From NCBI RefSeq assembly GCF_964340395.1, contig NC_135549.1, positions 28,537,595 through 28,601,594 of the forward strand: 64,000 nt of DNA, read 5' to 3'. The first letter of the stretch is position 1. Every line of letters starts with the position of its first letter. This stretch comes from Glandiceps talaboti. Lineage: Eukaryota > Hemichordata > Enteropneusta > Spengelidae. The notes beneath the pieces were generated by a model. That model was given only the letters and a program-made list of their open reading frames with translations. It ran no database searches and was not told the DNA's origin. Positions 37,265 through 51,980 of the stretch are shown here, in pieces. Position numbers and translations under genes: made by a program.

Positions 37265-39178
37265 ATGTTAAAATCCGGTAGTGGCAAATTTTGGAAACGG
37301 AGTGAATTGTCACGTCGTCTAAAGGTAAAAGAAGCAACGGTGAAAAGGTGGCGTGTACAATCAGTAAGTGGGGACTATCCAAACCGTCCGTTGGATCCGG
37401 ACTCGATTGCAAGTTCAACTAATGTTACGAATGCTGATAAAGACAAGCTGACAACAACGACCACCAAGGATGTCCCTTGGAATGAAGGTGTAAGAGTCGT
37501 CAATCTTGGAGTACTTGCTCAAGAGTTAGATTCGTGTAAAGTATGTCGTAACCATCTTCGTCTCATCAAGTGTACTGGCGAAACTAAGTACGGGGGAGGC
37601 AGTGTTTTACATGTTGAATGTCACAACTGCGGTGCCAATAATAACGTGTACACAAACAAAACCCATCGAAATGTCGGACAGAAGCGTGGAATGGCAGCTA
37701 GCCTTCGATATCAACACTAAAATAGCAACAGGTATGTGACATCGTTGATTTTGATGAAAATAAGATGTAACTACAATCGTTGTAATGGTGAATATGTATG
37801 CCATGGAGATCTGACCTCTATTTTCGGGTAAATACTAGTTACAGATTAGGAAATGAATCACATTCTTTCCACTTACATGATGTACTGTCTAATGCTATTA
37901 TTTTGGTTACTATTTCACATACTTGTATTTAGTTGTCTCTCTGACTAATTGGGACTATGTTGATATATTTCTTGTATATATGCTTGGAATATCTGTAATT
38001 GTATAATAATATACCCTTTGTGATTTAAATATAGACTTCCAATCACAAAATCATACCGTTTCAGTGTGATACATAAAGCTTGATCAAATTTATAAATAAA
38101 GTTCATTTTAGTGAAGTAACTACTTGTTCTCAAGTGTATATATAGATTGTAAGTATTCTCCTTTTTATCACCCCAAGGTATGATCAATGCAGGTATTGGT
38201 GAAACACATGTCAATACCATGTTTTCTTCCATGTCACTACCAACAATGCACAACCGAACACTGAAACGTAAAGAGAAATTAGCTGGGGAAGCTATTACCC
38301 ATGTAGCAAAAAGATCCTGCCAGCAAGCTCTTAGAGATGAAGTGATGTCCTCAAAGAAACCATGGTATGTTATTGAAATGTCACAAACACAAACACATAC
38401 ACACATGAACCAACCAAACTGATCAAGCTGTTAGACATACAATGTAGCAGTAAAAAAATACTTCATAGTTCATATCATAAATGAGCAATATTAAGTAATA
38501 GAAAGTTCACTTTTTAAAAAATTAATGTAATCATCTTTTCAATTGTCACAGTGAGCCTTATTGTCAAAGTACAATGTATAATACAATTGTATAAATACAC
38601 GTATGATATCAGTAGGTTTAAACTGTTCTCAGATTTTGAATACAGTGGAGTCGATTATGGCTAGATAAAGTAAAACATTTTGCCCACTTATTTGCTTGGT
38701 TGTAATATGTCACCATATTTACTTCTCTCTTTCTTAGGATTGATGTATCATACGATGGGGGATGGCAAAAGAGAGGCAGTGGACGAGATTATAAAAGTTT
38801 ATCCGGTGAGTATTTCATATGTGCGTGTACATTTAGATTAGAAATGTACAAAATAATATGTCAGTCAATTGCACCTTTCAATTGGACAAATACTTTGCTA
38901 TTGTTAGGATAGTTCAACACCAGCACTACAAACATCAACAGTTGTGTAACTACACTACCCTAGTTAGTCTTGTTGATAACAAAGTGCTTAGCAAATCTAT
39001 GGCTCAGAAAGTAGCGGGGTCTGGTTTGTGTTATCAACATCTTCATTTAGCATATCAGAGAGATGGTTTCAATAGTTTAAGGGATTTATTTTCTGAAGAT
39101 AGTGGTGGTACAGTAAGAGTTACCAAGTCTGACCGCATCATAAACAATGTTTGTAACTTTTTTAATAGTCTAACATGA
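37265..39178 (+). pseudogene. Mutator-like (PF20700-type) gene with exonuclease-type tail, frameshifted and internally deleted
   Basis: Exon 1 (ATG 37265 to 37731) opens with a basic helix-turn-helix-like stretch (SELSRRLKVKEATVKRWRV). It continues with a zinc-finger-like module CKVCRNHLRL...HVECHNCG. Exons 2 (38178-38364) and 3 (38738-38805) have clean GT-AG borders and encode MINAGIGETHVNT...LPTMHNRTLKRKE and IDVSYDGGWQKRGSGRDYKS, which I recognise as the invertebrate Mutator-like transposase-domain family. A last exon (about 38917-39178) encodes SKSMAQKVAGSGLCYQHLHL...GGTVRVTKS, like the C-terminal tail of animal DEDD-type 3' exonuclease proteins. Near 37690 the frame must shift by one base to reach FDINTKIAT. 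The catalytic part of any exonuclease, and most of the Mutator domain's C-terminal half, are missing. It is probably a domesticated or decayed transposon gene, no longer functional. Confidence 0.65.
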
Positions 39179-40384
39179 GATATGTAATAAGAATATTGTT
39201 CATTTTCATTTTTTTCAGGTAATAGTGAACAAGTTTGCATGATCGTTTGTCATATAAAAGGGCATAGATACTTGACTAACCATGTCAACTAAATTTTGAA
39301 ATGTTTTAAAAATCAATTATAATAGAAGAACAGTATGTTGAAAGAGATTGCAAATTCTTGACACTCTGTAATGTACTTTTTTGTAACCTGCTAGAAACCA
39401 AACATACGTAATGTGTATAGACATATTGGTAGAGAGATATATATTAGTATTAAAATTATAATAAAAAGTCAGATTGTTCTCTCAGGAATGTTCTGTGTTT
39501 GTAAGTGAGTGATGTGTGTAGAAGTGTGAGGATATTGGAGCTGAAAACAGTTGCAATCATGCATATTGTGTAACATTATGATGAACAGTTTCACATATTG
39601 AAAATAACATTGGAATGCCCTATGCACAATGTTCAGTATAAGCCTCAGACTGTATATCTGAGAGTAAGCTAGGGGGCTTTGGAAATATTGCAAAAATATG
39701 GCATCGACGTGTCTTTAACCTTGTCTACTGAGATTCCACAGTAGACCAAACATTGAAACTAGGTGACAATTGGGAAGGGACAAAGTGACCTTTGACCGCT
39801 GATATAAAAGGACCCCCTAGGCTCTCCAAATTTAGCAAAGATATTCATTTGAACTGACCATAGCCTTATCAATTATCGATGTGCCAGATATAAATGTTCA
39901 TTTATTTTGAAAATAAGCACGGTGACATTGCAATTTTATTTTGGCAAAGTGATCTTCATTTATCAAAGTTTCATTCAACAAAATTTCAAAGAAATGACAA
40001 GACTAACAGAAAATTGGTGGTAAAAACAAAGACTGTCAATTGTAAAAATTGTAAATGACAGTTATTGGTCAATTATAGTATCAAATTGGCTTGGCAACCA
40101 TTTAAACCTTTATTATTTCTGAAATTTATTAGCTGTTCTTTGATATATCTTGAAATCATTGCATATGGGGTAGTATTTTCCATCATTTTGCTCTATTTTT
40201 CTGAAGGTTGTCAATTTCAACATATTTAAGGCCCCAAGTTTGGTCATGTTTCCATGGAAACGTGACACGGCGACCCCTATATTTTATATCGTTTTTTGAA
40301 GATTCATGTATCAAAGATCGTGTATGCCAAATTTCATGAAATTGACAAGACTTTCAAAAAAGTCTCATTTTGTAGTACATCTCC
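39179..40384. other. unique spacer between duplicated segments
   Basis: No gene is seen. AATAAA at about 39463 could end the Mutator-like transcript. A direct repeat of two nuclear-receptor half-sites (TGACCTTTGACC, 39786-39797) is followed by TATAAAAG (39803-39810). A near-perfect 24-bp palindrome centred on TTTCCATGGAAA lies at about 40247-40270. Confidence 0.45.
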
Positions 40385-40623
40385 TTAAAGAATTTCAAAA
40401 TCTTAATTTACAGTATTTTTCACGTCATAGATTTATTTTTTATTCAACAGTAATCACATGTACAGAAAAAATTGCAAAAATATTGAATCATCTGGTATCA
40501 CCTTTGTGTCTGCCAGTAATAATGCTGTCTGTGGTGATTTCGAGTATCCCTTTGATGGGATGACTCATCAAACGTAGCTAACCGACAGCAACCAACATCT
40601 GCCATCAACAAGCACTACTACTT

Positions 40624-40983
40624 AGGGTGACCGTATTTTTTCTTCTTCTGTTTCTCATTACCCGACAGACCAGCTCCAACATCAGAATAACGTGGGTTTT
40701 TTTTTAATTTTCACCCACCACTAATATTTTGCGGAACAGCGCCCTCAGGTGTCTGACCTGTCGACGTCATCTACAGTCATGGCGGCGCCGACGACGACGT
40801 AGCTTGTTCACGACAGAGCATGTCTTTCGAGATAGAGATAAACGTACTTAAAATTTCGTTTAAAGTTGTGCTAAAACATGCAGAGAGAGAAATATGAAAA
40901 AGATGTGGGTTTTTAACTTTTTTGAAATCGAAAAATGAAAATTGAAAAAATGGAAAAGTGGAACCGAAAAAATAGGGTCACCC
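40624..40983. mobile_element. TIR element in copy B, same as 27733-28092
   Basis: Duplicate of the copy-A element, apparently identical base for base. Confidence 0.65.
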
Positions 40984-41225
40984 ATACAGACTAATGTCGT
41001 CTTATCTCACAACCCTTCTTGTTTGTCTCGTAATAGTATATCTCAATACAGAATATTTCATGAATTTGTAATGACGGGAATACCATATAAGCCGCTAGGC
41101 AAATCTATAAGATTTCATTCTACGAAATCCGATTTCGGTAAAAAATGAGTTAAAATATGAATATATTACAACAACATTATGGTTCAGCCAAATGTTATTG
41201 TTGTTGTTGTTGATGATGATGATGA

Positions 41226-41267
<42 letters not shown>

Positions 41268-44200
41268 GTTTGTTTGTTTGTATCTTACATTTCATCCAAT
41301 ATGGTGGATTTGTCAACGTGGTCCTTCATCTACCATGATGGTTTATCCACTTAGCGCAACCGTGTTTGATATTGAAATGATATCAATTTACACAAATTAA
41401 TACAAGAAGGCGCAGGTAATATCCATGATTATGCTCGCTCTCTGTCAGACCATTCAGAAAATAGTTTTTTTTTAAAGTATGGCGTAAAAATATGGTAACG
41501 CACACCAAGTCATCAATATTATTTTTTTTAACCCCTTCACATTTATTATTTTTGATATCTGTATTCTCTTCTTTTTGTTAATCTCTAGTAAATCGAGTAT
41601 TTTTTCTGGTAAAAAGACACGTATGATCCTTGAAAAATCGGAGTCTGACGCCAAACTAGGCTACGATAATACGTCGCGTTGATCAGCGCTGTTAGGCTTC
41701 TAAAATCACGTGTTATCTCACAGGGTGACATGCTGGGGGGGGGGGGGGGAACTGTGTATAGAATGGTATACGGGATTCCTCTGAGACTTCCAAACCCAAA
41801 CTGCTCTCTCATACCAAAAATAAAATAAAAATGTCTCTCTTATGCCATCTGTATCTGTATCTCACAACATAGATACTATGGACTGCTTTGAATTGTCCCA
41901 TTTGCAAGAACAGGACGCATAGTGGTAATATAGTGACGTTTTCATCTTATTACAGCCAATGGTACTAAATATAATGTACTTTCAAAGTAAGTGCCACAAT
42001 AAGACATCAAAACACGACATTGTCAACGAAAGCTGACACAGACATGGTTTGTATTAAATAATTACTTTTATCAACAATTTGTAGTACTGATGGGATACCT
42101 TACTTTGCTGATATCTATACTATTTGTCATACCTTGTGAGCACAAAAGCACCCATTTCTAGAGGACCTCTCCCCGTATGGTCGTCTATGAGTTGCCCCCC
42201 CCCCCCACCAGCCGCCACCATCGTGGCATTACATTTCGAATCTTACAGACAAGCTCGAAACCATTTTAACTACATTTTTACATTTTATAGTCTGGCTTGA
42301 ATAAAAAAATACCCGCAATAACATTGCTACATTTTAATGTTTGGCTAAACAAAAATCACATTGCTACACTTATTTGAGTAAAATTGTAACAAAGTTACAT
42401 TTTGATCTACTGACATGCCTGAAAAAAAGAAAAAAAAGAATACGCTGTTACGATGTGTATGATTTGGCGACAGTCTGCTAAGATAAATGGAGCTGACGCA
42501 AAGAAAATGTCGCAACAATGTCACATGATATCATAGCGTTGTCTAGTATTTGTAACAATATCTAGTTCATTGTATTTTGTTGCGTCGAGCAGACGACATT
42601 TCGTTTCAAATTACCCGATTTTCATTACAAATGGAACAATTTATGTTCATTGATATTTATCAACGTTCTTGTTATACAACGGTACGACAGAATGGTATTC
42701 TCTTTAATTGGAGGAAAAGAAGAAACATTATAATGACGAACAAACATGTCCCTCGAGATTATTTTAAAATTCTAAAATGGCGGTGTATCATATCGTATGT
42801 GTAATATTTACCTTATTGTTACTATTGACGCATTTAGTAATTGTTGACGACAGTCAATGTTGACGTCAAATATGTGTTCAAATTACCATTTGATATGTTT
42901 TGATTATATTTGATTACAAAATAACTACGTAATAATGACGCCATATGAGTCTTTATCTATTCCCAATTCCTTTAATGCCAATGTCGTATTTTTAGTCATT
43001 AAAACCAAAATAACAAAAACATATTTTATAAGTTTTTTTAGTCCACAGTAGTTAACAAGAAAACATATTAAAAACATCGTATTATCTTCCTGCAGCTGAG
43101 TTGTCCCCCCCCCCCAGACATTTGATAGTACATCTATGCTAAATTGTGTCTTCATAATCGTTTATATATACTACTGGGATACCAGGTTTGTGTTTTAATG
43201 ATAGTAAATGATTATTAAATATGCTTGGATGAGTGCATCATAACATCATACCTAAATGGTCTTTCCAAAAACACTAAAGAACGTTACAATAAAATGACAG
43301 GCAGTCTAATTACGCTTTTTCGACATGAGGAGGTTATAACAAATAAATCTTGTCACGCGAAAAACACATTCATTTTCACTAATGACAAAAGCAAACACAG
43401 TGGCAAAATAAAATGTATGGGTTAGTACTGTAAACCCTTATTCACCGTCGAGAAACAATCTTTGAACATATGTTAACCTTAAACTTGGCCTTTATGCATC
43501 TCACGCAGTAATAACCCCCCCCCCACCCTCACCGGACGCATAAACTCAACTTATGCCCTAAGGTGTTAAACAGAGTGTCGACATCAGGGTAGTAGACATG
43601 TATTTAAACACGAAATTCTAACTCTGACATTAGATGGACTGCCAAATATATGAATATGAAATAAATATGGAATTTATGAATGTGAAATAAATCGTGGATA
43701 TATTAAAGATATTGTCAGCGAAAGAAAGACATCAATCAATTAATGAGACGATATATTATCCTATTTTCTCACGGCTATTTTGTCGAATGGAAGTCGTCTG
43801 TTGCCCGGTGATTGCAATTCGTCGGTTTACTATCTAGTTATGAATATTTTTTAAATAAGTAATGACACCATGTATTATTCTAAAGTTATGAATACCAATG
43901 TTTCACAATATATCATTAACCTTACGTTTGGACTGAAGACAAAAAAAAAAGTTATGTACAGAAGGTATCAAGCCAGTTGATGCATTCATGTTGTCGTATC
44001 CTGTGCCGTCTTTCTCTAAAACGTGTTTCCTGATTTTAACTTGAGAACTTCCGATCGCAAATTTACATTCTGAAAGAGGTCCGTGTACGTCGATATTTGT
44101 ATGATAACGTTCCGTTTATGCATAGACAGTGGGTCTCCCTCCATTGTCTATGGTTTATGTTAATACTGTAACATTGTACAACTCTGTGTAATATCATAAA

Positions 44201-45210
44201 GTCTGTGTTATATAGGGCTATTTCGAGTTTTGGGAGTGAAGGTGAACTTAGAAATCGGGCCACTTGAAACCGAACGCCGCCTTGCCAGACAGACATTTTA
44301 CTAACATTATTACATTGTATTGTCTTTGAATTTGGCGACTAAAATTTTGTTAACATTGCTACACTTTATATATTCGTCGTGATAATGAAACATAATAAAA
44401 TATAACATTTGCATAAAAATGCATCGGAAAGCTTTCCACGTGCACTCATAAAAAGAGGTGAATAAAATTGAAAACTAAAGATTGGAAAGAAAACAACAAT
44501 TGAATAAAACATGGAAAGAAAATGCATGTGGAATGTAAAAGCGAGAGATACAATTAACGTAACACATTAGACGATTTAAAACACTCACTGATGGTAAAAA
44601 CAAACAAACGCAGAGACAAATTATATCATGAAACTAAAACAAATGGTGAAAGATCCTAGGATCCTAAAATGCGAATCGCAGATGAATAAGAGCTCTTTCT
44701 AGAGATTACCCAAATTGCTACGTTTTCTGAACGTGGGCTACCTTATGTAATTTGCATCCATAAAAGGATAAAACTGTAACAAGTGTACATTCATTCATTT
44801 TTTTAACGCCGGACGTTAATATGTAGCAATACTAGTAAGGTTTTAGTCAAGGTTGACGATAAAATGTAGCAATATAAATACATTGTACTTGTAAGAATTT
44901 TGTCGATCCAGACGACGTCCTGTTCTAGGGTAACTGGTTTCTATGGTTACATCAGTTCAAACCAATACGTGACTATTTCAAGGTTTTATTTGCTCGTTTA
45001 ATTTTATTTACTGACACTTTCATTCTGACGTGAAGAATTGTTAAAAGGTCATCAAAGAAATACATTGTTTTAAATGATAAATATTGATATCAATTGTCTA
45101 CAATGATAACGTTCAATGGAGGGTCTTTAGATTATGTTTTAATCAGATAACCGTTATTCTAAATTATTCATCGCGTTACTAGGCATGCGCACTTACATAA
45201 TAATAAAACT

Positions 45211-45479
45211 ATAATATAATATAATATAATATAATATAATATAATATAATATAATGTAATGTAATGTAATGTAATATAATACAATATGATACAATATGAT
45301 ACAATACGATACAATACAATACAATACAATACAATACAATACAATACAATACAATACAATACAATACAATACAATACAATACGATACAATACAATACAAT
45401 ACGATACAATACAATACAATACAATACAATACGATACGATACAATACGATACAATACGATACGATACAATACGATACGT
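45211..45479. repeat. (ATAAT)n/(ATACA)n pentanucleotide array (copy B)
   Basis: Shorter allele of the copy-A array. The difference is confined to whole repeat units. Confidence 0.95.
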
Positions 45480-46053
45480 AGGAACGACACACCCAGAATG
45501 GGATTTACGGTTGACGAATTCACGTAGTTAAGATTTTGGGTAAAGGGTAGTTATCAGCTGGCTCAGATTTTCGAAGGGACGTACCTGCTATCTGAATTGT
45601 CAAAACGCTCATAAATTATTTCATAGTGTTTCACTAGATATTCATACGCGTATATCTTTGTTTTGCTATCGCGTCAGACTGTGAAAGTGTGGTTTAAATC
45701 CTCACACAAGAAAAACAATGAAAACTACAAACAAACTTTAATGAATGTTGTTCGAAACGGCAATCAACAATTGCAGTGAATAACATAGGGGCTTCTACTC
45801 TGTTCTACTCCGTACAATGTGCATCACTTGCGCTGCTTTGAGCGTTTGGTTCATCGATTTCAAATAATACAGCCTTAAAATCATCGATAAAGAGTCTATA
45901 ATTCGAAACGTCTGTCTTAATCTTTACTTCAGGGACAGTTTTGACATATTAAGACTTCCGAATAGTTACAATATATTATGGGAAGCGAATACAGGTGCAT
46001 CCTATGGGATCCCCAGCTAGGATATCTACGGCGCCTCATCAAAACATGATGTC

Positions 46054-46156
<103 letters not shown>

Positions 46157-47163
46157 TTTTGAATATGTAACTTCTTTTTTCGATTTAGCATACGAACTTC
46201 GTCGACGCGTACGGCCTTTACGAATAGAATTGATAAGGCGGCTAATACCTGTAAAGCGTACGGTAATCCTATTCCATAGATGTCAACGAAATTCCAAATC
46301 GTGGAATCGAGATAAGCTGGTACAAATCAGACACGTTATTACTATATCAATTATTAATGAGTATACAGGTAATGCCAGGTATATATATGATTTATAGACA
46401 CACACAAAGGAGGCTATCATTGTGAAAAGTTCACGTCTTCTAAGTTAACAATAAAGTGTATATTTTTGGATATTTCACGAGATGAAAGATGTACTGGTAT
46501 ATTGAGAACGAATTAAGAGTCACATTTCTCGTAAATTAAAAGCCAAACCGCCAACATTAATCGTGTTGTTTACGAGCGTCCATTCGGTTTCCATCCTAAC
46601 ATGACGACTGTTCACTATATTACATTACATTACATTACCACATTGCATTACGTTACATTACCTCAGTACGTTACATTACATTACATTACATTACATTACC
46701 ATATTCCATTACATTGCATCACATTACAGCAAAATTCAGGACTGTGGCCGAAGACTAATATGTTATTATTTCAACATATTTTATACAGCGTTTGGTGATG
46801 TCATTGCAACAACAAAGTCTTAGCGTCTGTATTTCACAAACGAATGGAATTATATTCTGTATTTGATGCACAATCCACAGTTGATACATTTTTAAAAGTA
46901 AAATATGTGGATATTTTAGGTTAGCCATGAATGGAGGATAAGGATATAATACTGCTAGTAGTAACAATGCGGAAAGGAATATATTTATCATATCATTATA
47001 TGTGTGAAGAGGCCCTTTTCAGCTTTGCAATTGTAACATTTGTATTACCGATGACATATTCATGATTTTAGTAAAATTTCAGGGTATGTGAACTTCACTC
47101 AGGGTAATGAAAAGAGGCCACACGAGTCCTACTATGTCGACTTCAGAAAACATGTACAGAGAA

Positions 47164-47292
<129 letters not shown>

Positions 47293-47297
47293 CCTAT

Positions 47298-47598
<301 letters not shown>

Positions 47599-48574
47599 CT
47601 TAGCAGATTGATCAAACGTAACATTTGCTGCCATTTGACAAAAAATGTCTGCAATGCAGAATTGATAGACTACGATTAGATACGTTAAATCTCACGACTT
47701 GGTCTATCAACCAACTTTTTGTTTTGCATTTTGTGACTATACTACAATATATTCACATCGGAAGATATAAACAAACCGTAATCTGGCATTTATCTGTTGC
47801 AAAGCCAAAACGCCATCTACTTCTCCCAGAAGGACAATTCCCTGAAGAAAACAAGTAGTAGTATACCCTTTCCATCACTGCCATAATCCTACCATCGACG
47901 CCACACTACACACTGTCGGTTAATCCCCATAAGGAGTATACAATGCGAACCATCGACTACAGTCATGAAATCACACTCTGTAGATGTCAAGACTTGTCAT
48001 TTTTTAGTCAGTGAGGTTATCCATCAATGCGTCGAATGTTCTACATTTCTTTTTGATACGGTAGTCATGGTAACGATGGTGAGACTGATATTTGCCACTG
48101 GTATGTATGTTCGCAGCAATTTCAAATTCAATCTCTGTATGACTGTTCGATGTAAGGGTCTAAATTAAGTGCTACATCCAAAGGGTAAACAAATCTTTAT
48201 TTACAATGATAACTATCGGTCTGTACGTCGTAGCAAATCTGTTGCTGTTTCATCAATTGTGGCGGGAAAAAGTCTCAAAATAAATGCAACAAAATATATA
48301 ATCACAATTATCTAGGGAAGTGATCGGTACTCACAACATATGAACGAATTAGAGCGATTACAGTTTGAGGGAAAATAATAGGAGAATTTGGCATTACGCC
48401 ATATCACATCGATCTGGGTCTGTTTTGATCGCCTGGTGATCAACATTCCGTAAATTTACAGTCTGTTGACTAGTCTAGACTAGTTCATGATTGATGTTTA
48501 TTTGAATTGTTTACACATGGACATCAAGCCAGTGTTCGTAGTACCATCAACACCTAGAGGTCAGGTGATTGACC

Positions 48575-48763
48575 AATCTGATTAAAATCTCAGTGATGGG
48601 GTGAAGGCGGCTAAATGTCTTTATTCACCTCTATGTCCATCGTTTTGTGTCGTTTGTTCGAAGGCGGCGATCACCCAGAAGAAAACAAATGACACAAAAC
48701 TATGGAAATAGAGGTAAATAAAGGCATCTAGCCGCTTTCACCACATCAGATTTTAATCCGATC
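48575..48763. mobile_element. palindromic MITE (copy B)
   Basis: Duplicate of 35692-35880 with the same flanking direct repeats. Confidence 0.75.
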
Positions 48764-48939
48764 GGTGATTGACCTAATTAGAAGGATTCGACTATTTACA
48801 GAAAGTGTTTTGTGTATTTTTCAATAGCTAATATTAGAAAATATAACGAAAGTACTGCAATTGAGGCTTCAATCAATCCACAGAATGGGTTTCTTCCAAA
48901 TCCTGTTTTATTGACTGTGTACATGTTCATAGGGTTGTG

Positions 48940-49045
<106 letters not shown>

Positions 49046-50400
49046 GGGCTCAGTGACAGTGTTATTGATTACGTGTAGCGCAAGACTAAGCTGCAACACA
49101 CAGATGGCCTCATTCATTACGTCGATATGAATTTCCTCCATAATTGCACATCTGTGATGATATCATAAAATTTATGCCGGATTTTGAACATTTATCTCTA
49201 CATAATCAAATAAGAGGCTTGTTTTGAAACACAGATTATTACATTAATTGTTTCGTGCCTGGGTCCCCGGACAACAACACATATTCGTGATAACGGACTT
49301 AAACAACACGAACGAAAGTGCTATTGTATAATAACTAGCGTGTCACACTCTCTCCGCCAAATCAATGAATACTGAATTGTCAATTATCTCTGGTAAGGTC
49401 ATCCGTGGCGAGCAATCAATAATAGTGATAGAACGAGACACTTTTTACATCGAATTTCCTGCATTAGTCAACCTAGTATAATATATATTCACCAGCCTTG
49501 TTTATGTACAGTGCTTCCAGGCTTTTTAGATAAACGCATACAAACACGAGTTAGAAAATGTTGGGTTTTTTGTGTTTTTTATCAAATGCCAGCTGTATAG
49601 ATAATTCATGAAGGACAAAATGAATTATTGAATAGGTGAAATCAATAATAATAATAATAATGATATTTTTATTTCACTTGCGTTATACTAACCCAACTGA
49701 AGATGTTTCATATTCCTGGGTATAATATTATCTCACCTATTCGGTTTAATATGTGTTTTGCCACATTTCAAAAAATTGCATTATACGGCCCATGTTGTTT
49801 CGCGCCAAAACACAACTAAAGTCTCACGACATATTCCATCACCTACATCCATTTTAATCATGATTGTTGACAACCGTTTCCTGTCACTCGCCCATAAACC
49901 TTTCCGTATAATAAGAGTTGTTCTATTAATGTTTATCTCACACGAATCCGAAATAGCATAAATGACCACAAGCGAATAATTACCTGTGGTTGAATAACGC
50001 ATACAGCCAGCAGTTTCAAATTACCTTCCACCGGATGTGTTTGTTAATGATAATACAACCATGTACACAAAAAAACTACATATTCTACACTGAGATAGCA
50101 CGGTCCCAATTGCTTGCACAATTGGTCTATTATTAGCCTACCTGTAGATTGAAAGGACTATATATCATTTTGATTGTTTGAATTTTCGCTGTCTCCAAGT
50201 CTACTATGACTACTCTTTTCAGCTGGTCTCAAATGGCATTCCTATATAAAGTGTGATTGGTGGAATACATAAGAAGGCATATTTAAATCGTGCCATCAAG
50301 TCACATGATGAATCTATAATTAGGTGTCGCCATGGAAATGTGACCCTTCAACCTCAATCCGATAACTATGTACGTTGTATTCTATTCAAATTTACACTAA

Positions 50401-50780
50401 GGCCTAAAAAAAAATTGTTTGGTTTCGGTTACCCGACCCCACATATGGCTTTTCACTGCCGACCCTAAATATTTTTTTTTTTTACAAATTCGAGAAAAAA
50501 AATAAAATCGCAAAAACTGTGAAGTCTCACAGAAAATAAAGGATGCGGAAACTGACATGAACTTCATAGGACACTCTAGAACTGTTCTTCCAATCTGTAA
50601 TGGCTGTACATCTGATAGAACGAAATAAATACCAGAGAGACCATTTGGAAAACAATGGAAAACCTGAACTAGACACTTATACAGAAAAAAATATACTTAA
50701 ATAAAAAAAAAAATTATACCTACCCCACCTATTCTAAAATTGAGCGTAACCGGAACCACACAATTTTTTTTATTATGCCT
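50401..50780 (+). mobile_element. TIR element, copy 2
   Basis: GGCCTAAAAAAAAATTGTTT at the left and the complement of AATTTTTTTTATTATGCC at the right are inverted repeats, each followed inward by GGTTTCGGTTAC or GGTTCCGGTTAC. The interior is homologous to the reverse complement of 24476-24660. This copy lacks the (TA)n tract. It has no coding capacity. Confidence 0.75.
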
Positions 50781-51375
50781 AATGTTTTGCATACGTTATG
50801 TGTATGGCTGGGCATGGATGGGCATGGCTTAATACCATCTGGTGATAGCAGTCAGGAAAAACTTGGAGACAACGAAAATTCAAAATATCAAAAATGTCAG
50901 TTAGGATAACTGAATAGTATAGAAATGATAGTCCTTCGAATCTACAGGCAGGATAATATAAACGAACTGCAACTAGAGGTGCCAGACACACAGGCGCCAA
51001 TATTTTGACATTTGAATTTGGTGTCTGCAAGGTGTCCATTTCATTTCATTTCATTTAGACAAAATGTAGCAAGAAACTCTATTCATTCAAATGATGTTAT
51101 CTTAAAGTGTATAGCATGTACAGTTCTCTTATTGGTTTCTGTGTGGTTGTATCAAACAGGGCAGGTGGATGGTAACTTGAAAGGGGCCATAAATAATCAT
51201 TAAAACCGGTTCGATGAGTAAATCGATTTGGAATTTCCATCAAATGAAACGTGAAATGACAATCATGTAAATACAGCCTTCGGGGCCCCTTTCACCTCTT
51301 CAGTGTTTCACTTCTTTAAGCAAGCCGCTTGTTATGAACATTGTGGTGTGTTCTATCATTTTCAACAGTACATAC
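50781..51375. other. intergenic or intronic, no gene seen
   Basis: No exon recognised. An inverted copy of the ATTGCTACATTTT motif (AAAATGTAGCAA) is at 51060. Confidence 0.4.
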
Positions 51376-51648
51376 GTTAGATGAGGAACGTGTTGTGACA
51401 TCAAATGGAATGTACACCTCTGGCGCACGACTTCCATAAACTTTGCGACGTTTCGTCTGCCAAAAATACGGGAATTCCAGTTGAAAGTCCATTTTTAAAT
51501 TGTTACATGTATTTGCTACACGTTTAATGATGACTGTGTGCTTCACATTGCTAGTGTTAGTGACATTAATTGAATATTGATTTGGCCCGGGTTTAACCCA
51601 ACCCCAACCACCACCCCCACCCCACACACCGAAAGGACTTAATATTGA
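51376..51648 (-). CDS. putative internal exon, unrecognised extracellular-type protein
   Basis: The exon is 273 bp, open for exactly 91 codons, between an acceptor (TCTAACACAG) and a donor (GTATGT), so it is phase 0 at both ends. The translation begins SILSPFGVWGGGGGWGWVKP, continues with potential N-glycosylation sites (NVTNTSN), then FPYFWQTKRRKVYG and PEVYIPFDVTTRSSS. I do not recognise the family. It could follow the signal-anchor exon at 56001-56102, which also ends in phase 0 on the same strand. Confidence 0.4.
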
Positions 51649-51910
51649 CTGTGTTAGAGACAAATTTTGCAACATCATGCAATATGATCAAACCGCAAAT
51701 ATACATCGCATCGTTACTTGATGAGTCATTATATACAGGAAATTATGGAAAATTGGTTTGAATAATATTAGCTGCAATTGCGATAAAGATAAATTCTATG
51801 CTTAACGGCAACGAGTGTGTGGGGGTAGGGGTGGGGGGGGGTAGGGTGTAGAATTCTTATTTCATAATTCTAAATCTGATGACTTGGATTTTATATACTA
51901 CAAGGGTTAA

Positions 51911-51911
51911 T

Positions 51912-51957
<46 letters not shown>

Positions 51958-51980
51958 CATCGTCGTCATCGTCATCGTCG
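51911..51980. repeat. (TTG)n/(TCG)n trinucleotide repeat
   Basis: About 16 TTG units followed by TCATCG variants. The poly-Thr frame on the minus strand is an artefact. Confidence 0.9.
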
